24,514 bases of DNA from positions 1-24,514 of the IMG/VR virus record IMGVR_UViG_3300042378_000221. One strand, given 5' to 3'. Within the stretch, counting starts at the first letter, position 1. Every line of letters starts with the position of its first letter. The position numbers and the translations under genes were made by a program. The DNA comes from a virus. Of this stretch, positions 6,546-12,642 are shown one piece after another. The notes under the pieces are model-generated. The model saw only the letters and a program-made list of their open reading frames with translations, had not been told where the DNA came from and searched no databases.

Positions 6546-7063
6546 CCATTAATATTACTCCAGAGATTTATCAAGAAGCAGAACAACGTAATCTGTCTTA
6601 TAAAAACAAATATGGAAATACTGGCACTCATAGATTAAACAAAGATCGTCAAAGAATGACGGGGTATCTAGCAGAAGCCAGTATTAGATCGTATTTTCCT
6701 CAACTAAATTATAGCGATAATGATAATGTAGATTTCATAATTGATTCAATAACAATTGATTCAAAAGCACAAGGATGTAATACGAAACCATTAGATAATT
6801 ATGTTGGAACACTTTATGAAGAACAAAAAGCAAGAGATGTAGATTATTATGTTTTTAGTAGAATAAAAAATGATTTTACCATCGCATGGATATGTGGGGC
6901 TATTTCAAAAAAAGACTTTTTCGATCTTTCGACCTTAGTAAAGGCTGGAACGACCAATAATAATTTTACATACGATCAAAGTAGGTATGAGATACAATAT
7001 AATAAATTAATAGATATCAAGTCATTTCTTAACCAGATTGGATCATATAATGAAACTGTTTAA
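6533..7063 (+). CDS. PD-(D/E)XK nuclease-like protein
   Basis: 176 residues. Residues 44-48 GYLAE, then VDF (Asp67) and IDSKA (Asp76-x-Lys78) follow the order E...D...(D/E)xK of the PD-(D/E)XK fold used by restriction, repair and recombination nucleases with Mg2+. Spacing and the hydrophobic strands around each acid fit. The later YYVFSRIKNDFTIAWICGAI strand pair is also common in such phage proteins. GGAGAGG upstream of ATG 6533 supports the start inside the end of thyX. The substrate is unknown: host DNA breakdown, repair or branch cutting are all possible. Confidence 0.65.
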   Translation: MDTLTINITPEIYQEAEQRNLSYKNKYGNTGTHRLNKDRQRMTGYLAEASIRSYFPQLNYSDNDNVDFIIDSITIDSKAQGCNTKPLDNYVGTLYEEQKARDVDYYVFSRIKNDFTIAWICGAISKKDFFDLSTLVKAGTTNNNFTYDQSRYEIQYNKLIDIKSFLNQIGSYNETV

Positions 7064-7244
7064 TATTACTGCTCAGGTTTATAAGAATAATGATCTTTCA
7101 AAACAGAATCTATTAATAAATGAGGTTCACGATGGCTTGTCCTCTGAAGAAGCATTAAATAATTTTAAGCTTCATTTTCCTTCCATAGAATACTCTTTAG
7201 TAAAAATCCTATCTGTTGAACAAATTTCTAAAGTTTTTGCTTGA
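7050..7244 (+). CDS. Small hypothetical protein, 64 aa
   Basis: 64 residues from ATG 7050 (MKLFNITAQVYKNND). A TTG at 7038 is in frame but lacks support. Beta strand, helix, beta strand layout: NLLINEVHDGLSSEEALNNF, then IEYSLVKILSVEQISKVF. It overlaps the previous gene by 14 nt, and its 3' end overlaps the -35 box of promoter P2, so it closes the P1 gene run. Function unknown. Confidence 0.65.
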   Translation: MKLFNITAQVYKNNDLSKQNLLINEVHDGLSSEEALNNFKLHFPSIEYSLVKILSVEQISKVFA

Positions 7245-7269
7245 CTGTAGCCGATGCTTGTGGTATGCT
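7241..7269 (+). promoter_or_regulatory. Promoter P2, CGAT-spacer class, before uvsE
   Basis: TTGACT at 7241-7246, 17-nt spacer with CCGAT at 7251-7255 and GTGG at its end, TATGCT at 7264-7269. A start near 7276 leaves a leader of about 13 nt containing GAGG before ATG 7289. It sits at the tail of the previous gene. Confidence 0.75.
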
Positions 7270-7288
7270 GGTCAAAAACGAGGAAACT

Positions 7289-8200
7289 ATGCGTTACGGA
7301 TTGTGTTGTATTTCGCTCAAACTTAAAGAGCAGGGTATTGGTCATCAGACCATGACTTTTAAACGCTTCAATTCTCTGCCGCGAGAAGAAGCCATAGCAA
7401 TACTTGGAGATAGGATTCTTAATAATCTTATTACTACTCGTAAAACTATTGAGTTTTGCGGACAAAGTGACTATGTTTATCGTGTTAGTAGCGATATTTT
7501 TCCTCTCATTACTTATGATGAGGCTAATGTAAGTTTGGAAGATTTGCCAAACCATGATGAAATTCAAGATGAGTTTGATAATATTGCACAAAGCATTATT
7601 GATAGTAATGTAAGAGTTTCTGCACATCCTTCTGAATTTAACAGTTTGTCTAGTTTGACTCCTAGAGTTGTTGAAAAGACTATTACAGAATTGAATTTCT
7701 ATAGTAGTTTTTTTGACAGAATCGGACTGCCAGCAGATACTAATTCACCAATGAATCTTCATGTTCATAATAATAACGGAACCAGAGAAGAAATCTCTCG
7801 TCGTTTTTACGAAAACTTTAAGCGTCTTGATGAAAATTGTCAGACACGACTTACTATTGAAAATGATGATAAACTTAATTGCTGGAGCGTGAAAGAACTG
7901 GTTGATATTTTTCATCCTATTACTCGCATCCCAATCTGTTTCGATTATCTGCATCATAAGTGTCATCCTAATAATTTGACAGAGTGTGAGGCTATTAATA
8001 TGTGCTTTGACACTTGGCAAACTCGTCCATTATTTCATTATAGTGAGAGTAGGCTTGGAAATAATCCAAGGGCTCATTCTGATTATTCAGAAAATGCTTT
8101 TAATACTTACGGACTAGAATTTGATGTGGACATGGAACTAAAAGCAAAAGACTTGGCTATAGAAAATCATATAGAAATTACTAAAGGGGTTGCAGTATGA
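7289..8200 (+). CDS. uvsE: UV damage endonuclease (UVDE/UvsE family)
   Basis: 303 residues, normal for bacterial UvsE. These TIM-barrel enzymes nick DNA 5' to UV photoproducts with a metal cluster. Family motifs in order: RYGLCC at the start, YRVSSDIFPL near 64-73, SAHPSEF (His113), NLHVH (His158, His160), LTIENDD (Glu191, Asp193), PICFDYLHH (Asp219, His222, His223), HYSES (Glu253), AHSDY (His263, Asp265), D-x-E-x-KAKD at the end. All expected metal ligands seem present. The frame stays open upstream to TTG 7241, but that codon is the -35 box; GAGG before ATG 7289 decides the start. Codon use (more CGT and ATT) differs from the glycan genes. Confidence 0.93.
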   Translation: MRYGLCCISLKLKEQGIGHQTMTFKRFNSLPREEAIAILGDRILNNLITTRKTIEFCGQSDYVYRVSSDIFPLITYDEANVSLEDLPNHDEIQDEFDNIAQSIIDSNVRVSAHPSEFNSLSSLTPRVVEKTITELNFYSSFFDRIGLPADTNSPMNLHVHNNNGTREEISRRFYENFKRLDENCQTRLTIENDDKLNCWSVKELVDIFHPITRIPICFDYLHHKCHPNNLTECEAINMCFDTWQTRPLFHYSESRLGNNPRAHSDYSENAFNTYGLEFDVDMELKAKDLAIENHIEITKGVAV

Positions 8201-8346
8201 GTCATAATTTAATTTTAATCACAGGACTAATTTATATCTGGGTGGCTTTTGAGCAAGGAATCTTGCACAAGAACTATGGTATGCTTATTACATATATTGG
8301 CTATGCTTTTGCAAATATCGGCTTATATATGTTAGCATCAAAATAA
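8197..8346 (+). CDS. Small two-helix membrane protein, 49 aa
   Basis: 49 residues: MSHNLILITGLIYIWVAFEQ is one hydrophobic helix, a short polar turn (GILHKNYG) follows, then MLITYIGYAFANIGLYMLAS is a second helix. I recall very similar two-helix miniproteins in other lytic phages, which supports a real gene despite its size. It begins on an ATGA overlap with uvsE, so it is cotranslated from P2. Role unknown; membrane location is firm, function is not. Confidence 0.75.
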   Translation: MSHNLILITGLIYIWVAFEQGILHKNYGMLITYIGYAFANIGLYMLASK

Positions 8347-8356
8347 GGACAAAACA

Positions 8357-8557
8357 ATGAAAGAACCAGTAAGAATAAAACTAACAGACTCCCCAGAAAA
8401 TAAAAAAGTTAATCTAACTCCTTTACCTTCATTAGAAGATAAATATTTTGACAGAATGGATGATGATGTTTACATAAAACCATTGGAAATATATGAAGAT
8501 AATCAACAAAACAATACGCAAAGCATATCAAAATTGGAATCCGAATCGTCTGATTAG
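8357..8557 (+). CDS. Small acidic, probably disordered protein
   Basis: 66 residues rich in Asp, Glu, Pro and Asn (MKEPVRIKLTDSPENKKVNL, later SISKLESESSD), likely disordered. AAGGA lies 7 nt before the ATG. The last 65 nt overlap the deaminase-like gene in another frame. The good ribosome site argues that it is real; it might act as a translational lead-in for the next gene. No family recognised. Confidence 0.55.
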   Translation: MKEPVRIKLTDSPENKKVNLTPLPSLEDKYFDRMDDDVYIKPLEIYEDNQQNNTQSISKLESESSD

Positions 8558-8951
8558 ATGCTACCACTATGCTGCCGCATTTGATGGAACCAAACTAATT
8601 TGTTTCACCCAAAACAACCCGATTAAGACTCATACTGGTGCTTATAGAATCGGTGAAGATTTTAATCTGGAAAAATATAAGGAGTTCCCATATTATCATT
8701 CTGAATCTCGTCTTATTTCTAAACTTTTGGATAAGTATAATACCATTGATTCTAATTGGTCAATTGTTGTATTGCGTATCAACCGAAAGGGACTTATTTT
8801 AGGAAGTAAACCTTGTAAAAATTGTGATAAACTTCTTAATGCTGTAGGATTGAATAGTGTCTATTATAGTACCGACGATGGGAATTTTATTGACAGTGTT
8901 GGAAATTTGATTGAAGGCAACGAGTTGACAATGCCGATGGTTATGGTATAA
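8493..8951 (+). CDS. Cytidine-deaminase-fold-like phage protein
   Basis: 152 residues. YYHSESRL has His69-x-Glu71 and SKPCKNCDKLL has Cys108-x-x-Cys111, the H-x-E / P-C-x-x-C pairing of zinc-dependent deaminases, where Glu71 would shuttle protons. The 36-residue spacing and the IVVLRINRKGLILGSK strands between the motifs fit the fold. dCMP, cytidine, tRNA or DNA bases could be substrates. GGAA about 6 nt before ATG 8493 is a weak ribosome site, and the gene overlaps the previous one by 65 nt. Its last codons form the -10 box of promoter P3. Ser between His and Glu differs from the common Ala. Confidence 0.7.
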   Translation: MKIINKTIRKAYQNWNPNRLIRCYHYAAAFDGTKLICFTQNNPIKTHTGAYRIGEDFNLEKYKEFPYYHSESRLISKLLDKYNTIDSNWSIVVLRINRKGLILGSKPCKNCDKLLNAVGLNSVYYSTDDGNFIDSVGNLIEGNELTMPMVMV

Positions 8952-8952
8952 T
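8925..8952 (+). promoter_or_regulatory. Promoter P3, CGAT-spacer class
   Basis: TTGACA at 8925-8930, 16-nt spacer with CCGAT at 8934-8938 and ATGG at its end, TATAAT at 8947-8952: full consensus. GGAGG at 8962-8966 and ATG 8973 follow after a leader of about 14 nt. It overlaps the end of the deaminase-like gene and starts the 8973-10029 block. Confidence 0.88.
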
Positions 8953-8972
8953 CCGCTATACGGAGGCTACCT

Positions 8973-9191
8973 ATGAATTGTATTTATTGTCAAGAAAATG
9001 TTGGATTTGATCGCTACGAGTTTCTGGTTGAAACTGGTCGCAAAATGATTTGCAAGGATTGTAGTGTAGAAAATCGTGCTGTGGGATTTATGGATTGGGG
9101 ACATAAAACTGCACCTAGTCTTGTTATGGTTCCCGCTAATGCTACACAAACTATTCGTAAACTTGATCGTGCCAACAGGAGAGCAAGATGA
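8973..9191 (+). CDS. Small zinc-ribbon phage protein
   Basis: 72 residues. C3-x-x-C6 (CIYC) and C27-x-x-C30 (CKDC) should hold one zinc. The middle EFLVETGRKMICKDCSVENR and VGFMDWGHKTAPSLVMV, with a basic end (LDRANRRAR), match a conserved small phage protein I recall, role unknown. GGAGG 6 nt upstream gives an optimal start. First gene after P3; overlaps the next by ATGA. DNA, RNA or RNA polymerase binding are possible inferences. Confidence 0.8.
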   Translation: MNCIYCQENVGFDRYEFLVETGRKMICKDCSVENRAVGFMDWGHKTAPSLVMVPANATQTIRKLDRANRRAR

Positions 9192-9400
9192 AAAATAATA
9201 TGACTTGGTTACAACTGTATAACTTTCTTTATGAACGAGCAAACGATATTAATAATCCCGGCAGTTTTCCTTGGCAAGAAAATGTGCAAGTATTTGATTT
9301 TGAAACTCTAGAATATTATCCTACTGATTTTATTCAAATGCCGGATAATAAAATTTCTTTGAGTATTGATACTTCTAACACAAATATGGAGACTGTTTAA
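9188..9400 (+). CDS. Small hypothetical phage protein, 70 aa
   Basis: 70 residues. MTWLQLYNFLYERANDINNP then strand-like VQVFDFETLEYYPTDFIQM and a Ser/Thr/Asn tail. AGGAG before ATG 9188 plus the ATGA overlap support the start. MTWxxLxxFL openings are common in small phage proteins of unknown role. Predicted helix plus beta hairpin. No function assigned. Confidence 0.7.
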   Translation: MKNNMTWLQLYNFLYERANDINNPGSFPWQENVQVFDFETLEYYPTDFIQMPDNKISLSIDTSNTNMETV

Positions 9401-9401
9401 A

Positions 9402-9647
9402 ATGGATTTAGAAATTGAAAGCCTCTTGTTTAAGCAAGTTGAAAAGCCTAAAAATCATCTTATGACTAAGATTATTAATGTCTGGGAGAATCGCTATCGT
9501 ATTAATGTTTATACTGAAATTTTTGATGAAACCATTCAACTAACCAAGCGTAAGATTAGTGCTAGTTATTTTTGTCATTATAGTTCCGGTAAACTAGAAA
9601 TAAAGGATAGTCCAAATGGATCAGGAATTACAGCAACAACTATTTGA
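9402..9647 (+). CDS. Small conserved phage protein, 81 aa
   Basis: 81 residues from ATG 9402 (MDLEIESLLFKQVEKPKNHL). GGAG at 9388-9391 is 10 nt upstream; an in-frame TTG at 9366 lies inside the previous gene and is less likely. The core IINVWENRYRINVYTEI and KISASYFCHYSSGKLEI looks like an antiparallel beta sheet; similar text is familiar from other phages. The 3' end overlaps the next gene by 32 nt in another frame. Confidence 0.7.
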   Translation: MDLEIESLLFKQVEKPKNHLMTKIINVWENRYRINVYTEIFDETIQLTKRKISASYFCHYSSGKLEIKDSPNGSGITATTI

Positions 9648-10029
9648 TAAATATCCAGACTTTTTCAGTAATAAAGATAAAAGTCCTATGGAAAGTTGTA
9701 TGAGTATGGGTATAGAGTGCGGAAATGGATGGTATGATCTTATAAATTCAATTTGCCAGATAGTAGAGAGTCTTAATAAGAATATCAAAGATAGAAATAG
9801 ACTTATTGCTGGTAACAATGAAACAATTATTGATTTCAAATTTGATCAGATTAAAGAAAAGTTTGGCGGACTTAGGGCTTATTATTCTGGTGGAAATGAT
9901 TACATTCGTGGTTTGGTTACTATGGCTGAAACGATGAGTTATAAAATTTGTGAAGTTTGTGGGAATAAAGGAAAAGCAAATAAAAGTGGCTGGATTATCA
10001 CACTTTGCGATGGCTGTAGAAAATCTTAA
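9616..10029 (+). CDS. Conserved phage protein with C-terminal zinc ribbon
   Basis: 137 residues. The N-terminal half has GIECGNGWYDLINSICQ, the middle has FDQIKEKFGGLRAYYSGGND, and the C-terminus has CEVCGNKGKA...LCDGC (C-x-x-C twice), a zinc ribbon. I recall this ECGxGWxxL / KEKFGGLR / zinc-ribbon order in many lytic phages, function unknown. AAGGA 9 nt before ATG 9616 supports the start. Last gene before promoter P4. Confidence 0.8.
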   Translation: MDQELQQQLFDKYPDFFSNKDKSPMESCMSMGIECGNGWYDLINSICQIVESLNKNIKDRNRLIAGNNETIIDFKFDQIKEKFGGLRAYYSGGNDYIRGLVTMAETMSYKICEVCGNKGKANKSGWIITLCDGCRKS

Positions 10030-10039
10030 AGAAACCGAC

Positions 10040-10067
10040 TTGACAACGCCGATAATCTTGTTATACT
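10040..10067 (+). promoter_or_regulatory. Promoter P4, CGAT-spacer class
   Basis: TTGACA at 10040-10045, 16-nt spacer with CCGAT at 10049-10053, TATACT at 10062-10067. The leader is about 34 nt, longer than for most of the other promoters, and carries GGAG at 10095-10098 before ATG 10108. It begins only 10 nt after the previous stop. Confidence 0.87.
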
Positions 10068-10107
10068 TGGAGCATAAGGCTTAACAAACGCACCGGAGAT
10101 AAATAAA

Positions 10108-10515
10108 ATGGGTAAGGGACAAAAGGCTTGTGAGAATTGTGGTCAAACTACTGGCCCCCGTGCTTATGCGTGTAAGAAGTGTAATACTCCTTTCGTCTTT
10201 AAGGCAAAGAGTAAGGAACATAAAAATACAAGGGCTATCCAGAATGTTAATTGGCGTGAACTGGTAAAGGGAGATAGAATTAAGGTTGGTGGCGGGCCTT
10301 ATTTTTTTAGCAAGGGGGAGTTTATCCCTATGGGCTATAGGGGTAAGTTTGTGGTTGAATCAGTAGATAAGAATGGTATTCTTGCTTGGGGCATTGACAA
10401 GAACGCTGGATTTGCACATATTTATATGGCTGGAGATATTCAGAATAAGGAAACTGGTGTTTGGAAAACCAAGCACAAGTTGATCAAATTGAAGCAGAGA
10501 GAGCAGGCCGTATGA
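10108..10515 (+). CDS. Zinc-ribbon protein with C-terminal beta domain
   Basis: 135 residues. The N-terminal GKGQKACENCGQTTGPRAYA with C8-x-x-C11 and C22-x-x-C25 is a treble-clef or ribbon zinc site of a type I recall from phages and large DNA viruses. Residues 48-130 look like an SH3-like beta barrel (WRELVKGDRIKVGG, GYRGKFVVESV, GILAWGI). The end is basic. Such a pair suggests binding to nucleic acid or the translation machinery (inference). First gene under P4; ends in an ATGA overlap. Confidence 0.78.
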   Translation: MGKGQKACENCGQTTGPRAYACKKCNTPFVFKAKSKEHKNTRAIQNVNWRELVKGDRIKVGGGPYFFSKGEFIPMGYRGKFVVESVDKNGILAWGIDKNAGFAHIYMAGDIQNKETGVWKTKHKLIKLKQREQAV

Positions 10516-10790
10516 GTTTAAGTCCTCAACAAAAAGAAGCACTAGAAAATCTATATTCTCATAGAGATCATATAGAAGATCATCTCAATAAAATTGACAC
10601 TATTTTAAAGATGTCTTTTCCAAAAGAATATGCTCTAGCCTATCAGCATTGGTTGCCACAAATAAAAACTGGCCTAAGAGATAATACTAAATGGCTTCCT
10701 AGAGGACAATACTCAATGGACTATACTCTAAATAGTTTAATTGACCATGTGATTAATGATTTGGATAAAGGTGTAAGTAAGTATATCTAA
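10512..10790 (+). CDS. Conserved small helical phage protein
   Basis: 92 residues from ATG 10512 (MSLSPQQKEALENLYSHRDH), on an ATGA overlap. A TTG further upstream in frame is inside the previous gene and unneeded. FPKEYALAYQHWLPQIKTGL and TKWLPRGQYSMDYTLNSLID match from memory a conserved helical phage protein of unknown role. GAGAG upstream is a weak ribosome site, so coupling to the previous gene is probable. Confidence 0.78.
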   Translation: MSLSPQQKEALENLYSHRDHIEDHLNKIDTILKMSFPKEYALAYQHWLPQIKTGLRDNTKWLPRGQYSMDYTLNSLIDHVINDLDKGVSKYI

Positions 10791-10816
10791 TAAATTACTT
10801 TTTGGAGAGTATGAAC

Positions 10817-11221
10817 ATGAGCGACGTTTATGCGATTACTGATCTTGAAGGATACGCCACAGAAATGCGTGAGGCTGCGGCTAAAAGTCTATCACAGTCT
10901 TATGAAGAAAATCTTGATGATTTTATTAGCATCGGACAAATGATTAATCTTGTAAATAGCGAATGTGTTGGATTCGATAATAAAGATCGTCCGTTACTCA
11001 ATGAAGATGCAAATGAAACAATCTATGAGCGTACTGTAACATGGATTCATAATGTTGGATTGGCAAAACTCGCTGCTAAAGGATTGGTAGAATGTGCTTG
11101 GGATGAAAAAAGCAACGAGATGGTTTTTTGGGCTAATCCAGAAATCACAAAAACAACAAAGAAAAAGAGAAAATCAAATGACCAATCCATCAAACGAAGA
11201 AATAAGAAGAAAGATTCGTGA
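10817..11221 (+). CDS. Conserved phage protein with basic tail
   Basis: 134 residues from ATG 10817; GGAG at 10804-10807 is 9 nt away but only 3 nt from the alternative ATG 10811. Helical N-terminus with DDFISIGQMINLV, then VGLAKLAAKGLVECAWDEKS and EMVFWANPE, which reads like a winged-helix-like end and recurs in phage proteins I recall. The last 25 residues are Lys/Arg-rich and could bind nucleic acid. It overlaps the next gene. Confidence 0.75.
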   Translation: MSDVYAITDLEGYATEMREAAAKSLSQSYEENLDDFISIGQMINLVNSECVGFDNKDRPLLNEDANETIYERTVTWIHNVGLAKLAAKGLVECAWDEKSNEMVFWANPEITKTTKKKRKSNDQSIKRRNKKKDS

Positions 11222-11357
11222 TCTAGAAGATAAGATTCATGATTGTAAAGCATATATCTCATCTGATTTTTGTGTGAGTTGTAATGAGATGTATGAAAAT
11301 ATTAAAAAGTATGAAGCAGATATTAAATCTCTCAAGGAATTATACCACAACGACTAA
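11178..11357 (+). CDS. Small coiled-coil protein with CxxC
   Basis: 59 residues from ATG 11178 (MTNPSNEEIRRKIRDLEDKI). AGAG upstream is a weak ribosome site. The protein is a helical hairpin: one charged helix, a turn with CKAYISSDFCVSC (a C-x-x-C), and a second helix (NIKKYEADIKSLKELY). The Cys cluster at the turn could bind zinc or form a disulfide. It ends 17 nt before promoter P5. Confidence 0.65.
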   Translation: MTNPSNEEIRRKIRDLEDKIHDCKAYISSDFCVSCNEMYENIKKYEADIKSLKELYHND

Positions 11358-11374
11358 AAAAATATTCTCAAGAG

Positions 11375-11402
11375 TTGACAAGCCGCTAGTCGATGATATA
11401 AT
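11375..11402 (+). promoter_or_regulatory. Promoter P5, CGAT-spacer class, before tRNA gene
   Basis: TTGACA at 11375-11380, 16-nt spacer with CGAT at 11391-11394, TATAAT at 11397-11402: full consensus. The first feature downstream is the tRNA at 11436, about 27 nt past the expected start, so it probably drives the tRNA and perhaps the whole stretch through the tmRNA. Confidence 0.88.
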
Positions 11403-11435
11403 GGTGGCAGGACGGTGATTGATCTTTAACAATAC

Positions 11436-11511
11436 GGGGCGGAAGGTAAGCCGGTTGCATCCGACACTCTTATAAGGTGTTCATAGGTTGGTTCGACTCC
11501 AACTCGCCCTA
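11436..11511 (+). tRNA. tRNA-Ile (anticodon UAU, reads AUA)
   Basis: Acceptor GGGGCGG (11436-11442) pairs with TCGCCCT (11504-11510), G-T at both ends; discriminator A; CCA is not encoded. The T arm is perfect: GTTGG / TTCGACT / CCAAC. The anticodon stem ACACT/GGTGT holds loop CTTATAA, giving U33, anticodon UAU and A37. The D loop has the usual GG, but the D stem has only two clear pairs (G11445-C11462, G11446-C11461), unusual though not rare in phage tRNAs. UAU reads AUA, a codon common in the glycan genes downstream. A promoter sits just upstream. Confidence 0.7.
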
Positions 11512-11595
11512 TTTTTATTTTATAACTTGCTATAAAGAATAAATTATCTATTATTTGAATAGAGTAAAATTCATTATAACAAGCAAGGAAATTTT

Positions 11596-11853
11596 ATGAC
11601 TCATCGTTCATTATGCTGTATGCCAATAGTAACTCTTTTATTTGGTCTATTAGTTTTATCGGTTGGTTTCAATTTTATATTCGTTGAAAAAATCAATCAA
11701 CTACATCATATCGTTAATAGTACAACTTCGCCAGTAGATGATGACGAACTGAAGAAATTGATGGAAGAAGTTAAAAGGCTATCAAAGCAAACATATACTT
11801 CAGGCACTAAATACGATATTAAAACTAGAGAACCGATACAAAATGATTTCTGA
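11596..11853 (+). CDS. Single-pass membrane protein with coiled coil
   Basis: 85 residues. MTHRSLCCMPIVTLLFGLLV starts a hydrophobic helix running to about residue 30, followed by a charged helix (DELKKLMEEVKRLSKQ) and a polar end. AAGGA about 7 nt upstream supports the start. Same design as the protein at 2740: N-terminal anchor plus coiled coil, perhaps a bitopic inner-membrane protein. Its end overlaps the next gene by 11 nt. Function unknown. Confidence 0.65.
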   Translation: MTHRSLCCMPIVTLLFGLLVLSVGFNFIFVEKINQLHHIVNSTTSPVDDDELKKLMEEVKRLSKQTYTSGTKYDIKTREPIQNDF

Positions 11854-12055
11854 AATTATATACGATAGAGAATGGACATTAAAATATTCTCTATTTAATA
11901 GAAAATGTTATTTTAGTGGACAATCTTTAAGGTTTCAACCATGTTATGTTGGAAGAAAAAAGATTCGTTCATTATTGTCAAAAAGGTATCAGAATGATGA
12001 TATTTGGATAAGTAAAGAACACTATCTGGATATGATTAAGAATGGAATGGTGTAA
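11843..12055 (+). CDS. Small conserved phage protein (CYFSGQSL type)
   Basis: 70 residues. WTLKYSLFNRKCYFSGQSLR, then PCYVGRKKIRS and IWISKEHYLDMIKNGM. This arrangement (aromatic strand, Cys-x-x-SG, WISKEEY-like helix) is familiar from phage small proteins of unknown function. It has no ribosome site and begins inside the previous gene, so it depends on coupling. Basic overall. Confidence 0.7.
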   Translation: MISEIIYDREWTLKYSLFNRKCYFSGQSLRFQPCYVGRKKIRSLLSKRYQNDDIWISKEHYLDMIKNGMV

Positions 12056-12115
12056 CTTATGATAACCTTCCTTCATATTAGTTAAGTAACTAACCCGCCT
12101 AAAAGAAAGATTATC

Positions 12116-12292
12116 ATGAAATACAGACTTCTGTTTATATGTCTATTATCAGTTTTATTTGCTTCTTTAACAATGAATGTTATTCATTCAGAATCTTTGG
12201 AGGCTGTTAAAGAAGTTAATAAGATCAATGATATGATACATACAAAAATGGTCAGTAATCTACACGATAGATTGATTGAACTGGAAAACTAA
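12116..12292 (+). CDS. Small membrane-anchored protein abutting tmRNA
   Basis: 58 residues. MKYRLLFICLLSVLFASLTM is a signal anchor or uncleaved signal; then VIHSESLEAVKEVNKINDMI and a charged amphipathic end. The TAA stop at 12290-12292 ends exactly one base before the first G of the tmRNA, so gene and tmRNA share a transcript and the mature 5' end of the RNA must come from cutting (RNase P is the normal enzyme). Function unknown. Confidence 0.65.
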   Translation: MKYRLLFICLLSVLFASLTMNVIHSESLEAVKEVNKINDMIHTKMVSNLHDRLIELEN

Positions 12293-12387
12293 GGGGGCGA
12301 AAGGTATCGACAGGTAAATAGAGATATGGATGGCATCGACTGGTTGAATAACAGGCCAGTATAAAAGTTATTCAAAAAATGTTAATT

Positions 12388-12417
12388 GGCGAAGTAAATC
12401 TCGCTCTCGCTGCCTAA
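12388..12417 (+). other. tmRNA tag-peptide reading frame
   Basis: Reading back from TAA at 12415-12417 gives GGC GAA GTA AAT CTC GCT CTC GCT GCC, i.e. GEVNLALAA, if GGC at 12388 is the resume codon. The ALAA end is the standard ClpXP signal. Tags starting GE with ALAA ends are, from memory, typical of Bacteroidota. The stop lies in the palindrome CCTAATTAATTAGG, the usual helix 5 position. The exact resume codon is inferred. Confidence 0.75.
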
Positions 12418-12633
12418 TTAATTAGGTACGAGTGGGGCTATATGGGCCTTATTACCCAATCATATTGACTCAGATAATTCTGATAAGGAAGTCTAACCCG
12501 AAAACATAGGCAATGATCGTAATCGATCTGATGAAGATAATTCTTCTAGGTTTGTCTAATGTCCAAATTACAATAGACTAACGATGTAGATGTTTATATT
12601 GAAATTACTCTGGACGCGATTTTCAAAGATCGC

Positions 12634-12642
12634 CGCCTCCAC
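12634..12642 (+). repeat. CGCCTCCAC copy 1 (tmRNA acceptor 3' strand)
   Basis: Nine bases of the tmRNA acceptor strand and start of ACCA. The same word recurs at 13251-13259, and its first eight bases at 12654-12661. A GC-rich 8-mer three times within 630 bases of AT-rich DNA is unlikely by chance. Confidence 0.6.

Noticed and set aside
7241-7288. Upstream in-frame TTG starts for uvsE (7241), ligase (18671) and the 23776 gene (23764)
   Set aside because: The first two codons are the -35 boxes of promoters and the third overlaps the ribosome site; ATG starts with proper Shine-Dalgarno spacing follow in each case.
7713-7741. TTGACA-17-GATACT inside uvsE
   Set aside because: Weak -10, no CGAT in the spacer, no gene start just downstream.
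11526-11586. CTTGCTATAA ... TTATAACAAG inverted repeat after the tRNA gene as a terminator
   Set aside because: One mismatch, a loop of about 40 nt and AT-rich arms; too weak to call.
12078-12093. Palindrome TTAGTTA-AG-TAACTAA before the 12116 gene as an operator
   Set aside because: Short, AT-only apart from two pairs, single occurrence noticed; expected by chance in AT-rich DNA.
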